NCBI GenBank assembly: GCA_001003605.1
Contig: LCPL01000008.1
Span: forward strand, 1 to 35,922
Direction of reading: 5' to 3'
Length of the DNA: 35,922 nucleotides
Source of the DNA: Parcubacteria group bacterium GW2011_GWC2_48_17
GTDB taxonomy: Bacteria > Patescibacteriota > Minisyncoccia > Phycocordibacterales > UBA10002
Notes under the pieces: model-generated
Databases searched by the model: none
Told to the model about the DNA's origin: nothing
The model's input: only the letters and a program-made list of their open reading frames with translations
Made by a program: the position numbers and the translations under genes
Shown: in pieces, positions 32,865 through 35,922 of the stretch
Layout: each line of letters begins with the position of its first letter
How positions within the stretch are numbered: position 1 is the first letter of the stretch

Positions 32865-35800
32865 ATGGCCTCCGAACTCATTTTCGACAACAAAAAGTTT
32901 CTCCCCTCGAGCGCGGCCTCCAAGGCCTCTGGTTACAGCTCCGACTACATCGGACAGCTATGCCGGAGTGGAAAGCTTGTCTGCCGCAGGGTTGGTAGGG
33001 GATGGTTCGTGGAGGAAGAGTCGCTTTTGTCATACAAGACCCTCGATTTAAATCATAGTCCATCCAAGGCGCGCCGCCTTAATTCTTCCCCTAAAGGCGT
33101 GGAAGAAGGGCGAAGTGAAACGCGGGTAGAAGTGGTTACGAAAGCGGTAGCGGAGCCGATTGTCACTATTCCCACAATTTCTTCGACGAGTGACTCTGAG
33201 ATTCACCCTCTGCCTGCGTTCGGGACTTCTGTGCAGGCGGTGAGTGCTAGTACGCAAAGGGAGGTAGAAGAATCTACAGTCGCCAAAGGAACTGAAGAAT
33301 CAGTCCATGCCACGGAAGATGCTTCTGCTGGTCCTGCGGCAATTCCATTTGAGAGCATTGCTAGCAGGATTCGAGAGAATTTCATTGGCGGAGGCGGAAG
33401 ACTTTTCCGCCACCTGTTTTCTTTGGAATTTACGCAAAGGGCAGTTGCTCTCACGATATCAGTCGCGCTTGTTTTCGGGCCTTACTTTGCTAAGGACACG
33501 CCCACGCTCCGAAAAATTGAAAAATTAGCGGCGGAACATTCCGCTGAGATTGCAGCTCTGGTCGCGGAAGAAATTCGTGGACTCGGCGACATCACTTTCG
33601 CTGACATCAAAAACGCACGGCAGGCTTTGCCCTCAAAAATAACTTCACTCGCTTTAAGAGGTCAGACATTAAGCGAGGTTGCATTTAGAGCAAGTGGACT
33701 CGCGGTGATGGACATTCGATATGTCGCCGAAGAAGACGCGAACCTTTTCGCAGGCGCGGTTCTGCGTGGAGCGAAGGATACGGCAAGAAGCACACACGGC
33801 TTTCTCGCTTCTATTTCAAAAAGCGCGATGGATAGGATGTCCGCCTTCACGGCGCAGCTCGCCAGTCGCTCGGAGAACATTTCGCTCGGAGCGGCGACAC
33901 TCTTTTTGAATACCAAAGACGCGCTCGCTTCGCTTAATCCAATTGACTCGCTCGCGCGCGGCGTGTACAGGAGCGTCAACCGCGGAGTCTTCGCTTTGCG
34001 CGACCCAATTCGGCGCTTTCTCGGAATTGAGGATGAAAACGGCGGTGCGGCGAACACAATTGTAAATCTCTCCACAAGCACTGCGAAGTTTGTGTACACT
34101 CCTCCTTCGTCCAAAGCGGAGCCGTCTTATAAATACATCTATCCCGCTCCTGCCACGACCGAACGTGTAATCGAGAGACAGATTGGCATTTCTCAAGCCG
34201 AAATTGAGCAAAAACTTTCCTCGCTCCGGGCACGCCTCGCCGCGGACATAGCTTCACTTCGCTCCACTACCGCTGGAGTACAAAAGGGTGTCGAATCAAA
34301 CGCCACGTACATAAACAACGTGTACAACACGGTAGCCGGCACCAACAACCTTGACCGCGTAGAGGACCTCACCCTCCTCAACCCCAAGATTTCCTTTGGC
34401 ACTATGACGAGTACCGCCGTTTCTCTTATCAGTGGCACCTTCACTGCGCTTTCGGGCGATTCACTCACGGCAAAATCTATTAACGGAACTACCGGTGCCT
34501 TTACCGGTAATCTTACTGTCGGCGGCAACACCACTATTTCGGGCGACCTTGTGGTGTCCGGTACTTTCTCGCCTGCGACGATCAGCGCTTCTACTTCCAT
34601 TGCCGCTCCGTATTTCACCGCGACTTCAACAACCGCAACTTCCACTTTCGCCGGCGGTTTGGCGGTTCAAACGGATAAGTTCGTTGTTGAGTCGGGTTCG
34701 GGGAATGTTGGACTTGGAACAACCTCTCCACAAGCGCGCCTCGCGCTTTCCGGCTATGCAAGCTCCGCGAACCCGCTCCTCCTCATCTCCACCTCCACTC
34801 CCTCCGCTACCTCCACCGCGCTTATCGTTACGGCGTCAGGAAATCTCGGTCTCTCCACATCCTCTCCGACCTCGCGTCTTGCGATTGAGGCATCCACTCC
34901 CACCGCGGCGTTTCTTCTGAATCAAACGGGAACCGGAAACCTCGTGACGCTTGAAGACAATGGTACGGCAGTCTTTACCGTTATTGACGGCGGGAATGTC
35001 GGCATAGGAACCTCGTCGCCTTTCACAAAACTTTCCGTCGCGGGCGATGCCTACTTTGACGGCACACTTACCGTTTCAAACATTACCGCGACCGGCACCG
35101 CCACTTTTGCCAATCTCGCGCTCACCGGCTCCACCACTCTTCAACACTTTACTTTTGTAAACGCCACCGGCACGAGCGCGACTACCACAAATCTGTTCTC
35201 CACAAATGCCGTCTTTACAGGTGCCACCACTACCTCTTTCTTCACTTCTGTCTTCAACGCGATTTCTTCAATCTTCTCTTCCATTACTGGTGGTTCGGCC
35301 ACTCTTGGTTCACTCACCGCCACCTCTTCCGCCACTCTTTCCTACGCAGGTACCAACATGCTCATTACCACCGATGCCGCGGGGAAACTTATCTCATCAT
35401 CAACGCCTGTGGCTGCCTATTATCTCGCTACATCTTCTGTCGCATCAATCTTGCCATACGCTTCCTCAACGGCTCTCACAGTTTCGGGTACCGGCTACTT
35501 TGGCACCGCAAGCACCACCAACCTTACCGTATCTTCGCTTACGGCAAACCGCATCCCATTTCTCACCACAGCAGGGGTATTTACTGACGATGGCGACCTT
35601 ACCTTTACATCAGGCAATCTCCTTACCGCAACCTATGCGTCCTCCACCTCGCTCACCACCACAGGTTACGCGGCGTTTGCAACGGGAGGAGGCAACGTCG
35701 GGATTGGCACCACCTCTCCCGCAAAGACCTTGAGTGTGCAGGGGGACGCCATTATCTCGGGAACTCTCTCTGTTGGTAACCTCATCGCCACTTCAACGAC

Positions 35801-35922
35801 CATCACTCTTTCAGGCCTCGGCGCCGACATGCTGACCGCGCTCAATAGTTCGGGCAATCTTGTGGCGACTTCAACTCCAACAGCCGCCGCCTACACCGCA
35901 ACCTCTACGACAGCAACCTCCA
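32865..35922 (+). CDS. Giant surface/fibre protein (partial): N-terminal HTH-like domain, TM segment, Ser/Thr-rich NVGIGTTSP-type repeats; open at the right edge
   Basis: No stop from 32865 to the window end in this frame. SAASKASGYSSDYIGQLCRSGKLVCRRVGRGWFVEEESLLSYK; TM AVALTISVALVFGPYFA; repeats GNVGLGTTSP, GNLGLSTSSP, GNVGIGTSSP, GNVGIGTTSP. Absent from the supplied ORF track, probably because it has no stop in the window. Confidence 0.85.
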   Translation, partial: MASELIFDNKKFLPSSAASKASGYSSDYIGQLCRSGKLVCRRVGRGWFVEEESLLSYKTLDLNHSPSKARRLNSSPKGVEEGRSETRVEVVTKAVAEPIVTIPTISSTSDSEIHPLPAFGTSVQAVSASTQREVEESTVAKGTEESVHATEDASAGPAAIPFESIASRIRENFIGGGGRLFRHLFSLEFTQRAVALTISVALVFGPYFAKDTPTLRKIEKLAAEHSAEIAALVAEEIRGLGDITFADIKNARQALPSKITSLALRGQTLSEVAFRASGLAVMDIRYVAEEDANLFAGAVLRGAKDTARSTHGFLASISKSAMDRMSAFTAQLASRSENISLGAATLFLNTKDALASLNPIDSLARGVYRSVNRGVFALRDPIRRFLGIEDENGGAANTIVNLSTSTAKFVYTPPSSKAEPSYKYIYPAPATTERVIERQIGISQAEIEQKLSSLRARLAADIASLRSTTAGVQKGVESNATYINNVYNTVAGTNNLDRVEDLTLLNPKISFGTMTSTAVSLISGTFTALSGDSLTAKSINGTTGAFTGNLTVGGNTTISGDLVVSGTFSPATISASTSIAAPYFTATSTTATSTFAGGLAVQTDKFVVESGSGNVGLGTTSPQARLALSGYASSANPLLLISTSTPSATSTALIVTASGNLGLSTSSPTSRLAIEASTPTAAFLLNQTGTGNLVTLEDNGTAVFTVIDGGNVGIGTSSPFTKLSVAGDAYFDGTLTVSNITATGTATFANLALTGSTTLQHFTFVNATGTSATTTNLFSTNAVFTGATTTSFFTSVFNAISSIFSSITGGSATLGSLTATSSATLSYAGTNMLITTDAAGKLISSSTPVAAYYLATSSVASILPYASSTALTVSGTGYFGTASTTNLTVSSLTANRIPFLTTAGVFTDDGDLTFTSGNLLTATYASSTSLTTTGYAAFATGGGNVGIGTTSPAKTLSVQGDAIISGTLSVGNLIATSTTITLSGLGADMLTALNSSGNLVATSTPTAAAYTATSTTATS

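Noticed and set aside
34193-34645. 150-aa minus-strand ORF inside the fibre gene
   Set aside because: Mirror ORF of Ser/Thr-rich coding sequence; the + frame continues open for more than 1000 codons with clear repeats.
1-35922. tRNA or rRNA genes
   Set aside because: No convincing GGTTCRANTCC T-arm with matching acceptor stem, and no rRNA signature sequences, noticed by eye; a tRNAscan run would be decisive.

Overview
The gene content and intergenic style look like a Patescibacteria/CPR (Parcubacteria-like) chromosome segment; this assignment is inference. No rRNA, tRNA or CRISPR was recognised. Coding content, left to right: a surface-glycan block (pseI-like synthase, membrane and GT-A-like glycosyltransferases, GDP-deoxymannose-reductase-like SDR, GT2, GDP-L-fucose synthase); a CotH/beta-helix + VTC + DUF4956 trio; an O-antigen-ligase/TPR protein; an EamA-like transporter; a RelE/ParE-type TA pair; murB; secA; maf; NUDIX; a cytidylyltransferase; an ABC-2 exporter; a bactofilin-like membrane protein; an S23/four-helix-bundle gene; AI-2E; MYG1; obgE; a RAYT (Y1) transposase with flanking REP palindromes; gatB; a MerR-like HTH; and the start of a giant Ser/Thr-rich fibre protein that runs off the right edge. 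The most interesting signal is not a gene. About fifteen loci carry short-word arrays, mostly with a strict 7-nt phase and some with 9 or 10-11 nt. Each locus or group of loci uses its own word, and many form long interrupted palindromes (word array, loop, reverse-complement array). They fill intergenic gaps, often directly next to a -10 box and start codon. The same kinds of sequence appear in frame inside conserved genes (murB, secA, gatB), and a separate GC-rich palindrome family appears inside MYG1. One pair of arms encloses the S23/four-helix-bundle ORF, and a gene-less copy with the same word lies 1 kb away. Many genes also show a -10-like hexamer 5-7 nt before the ATG, suggesting leaderless transcription.
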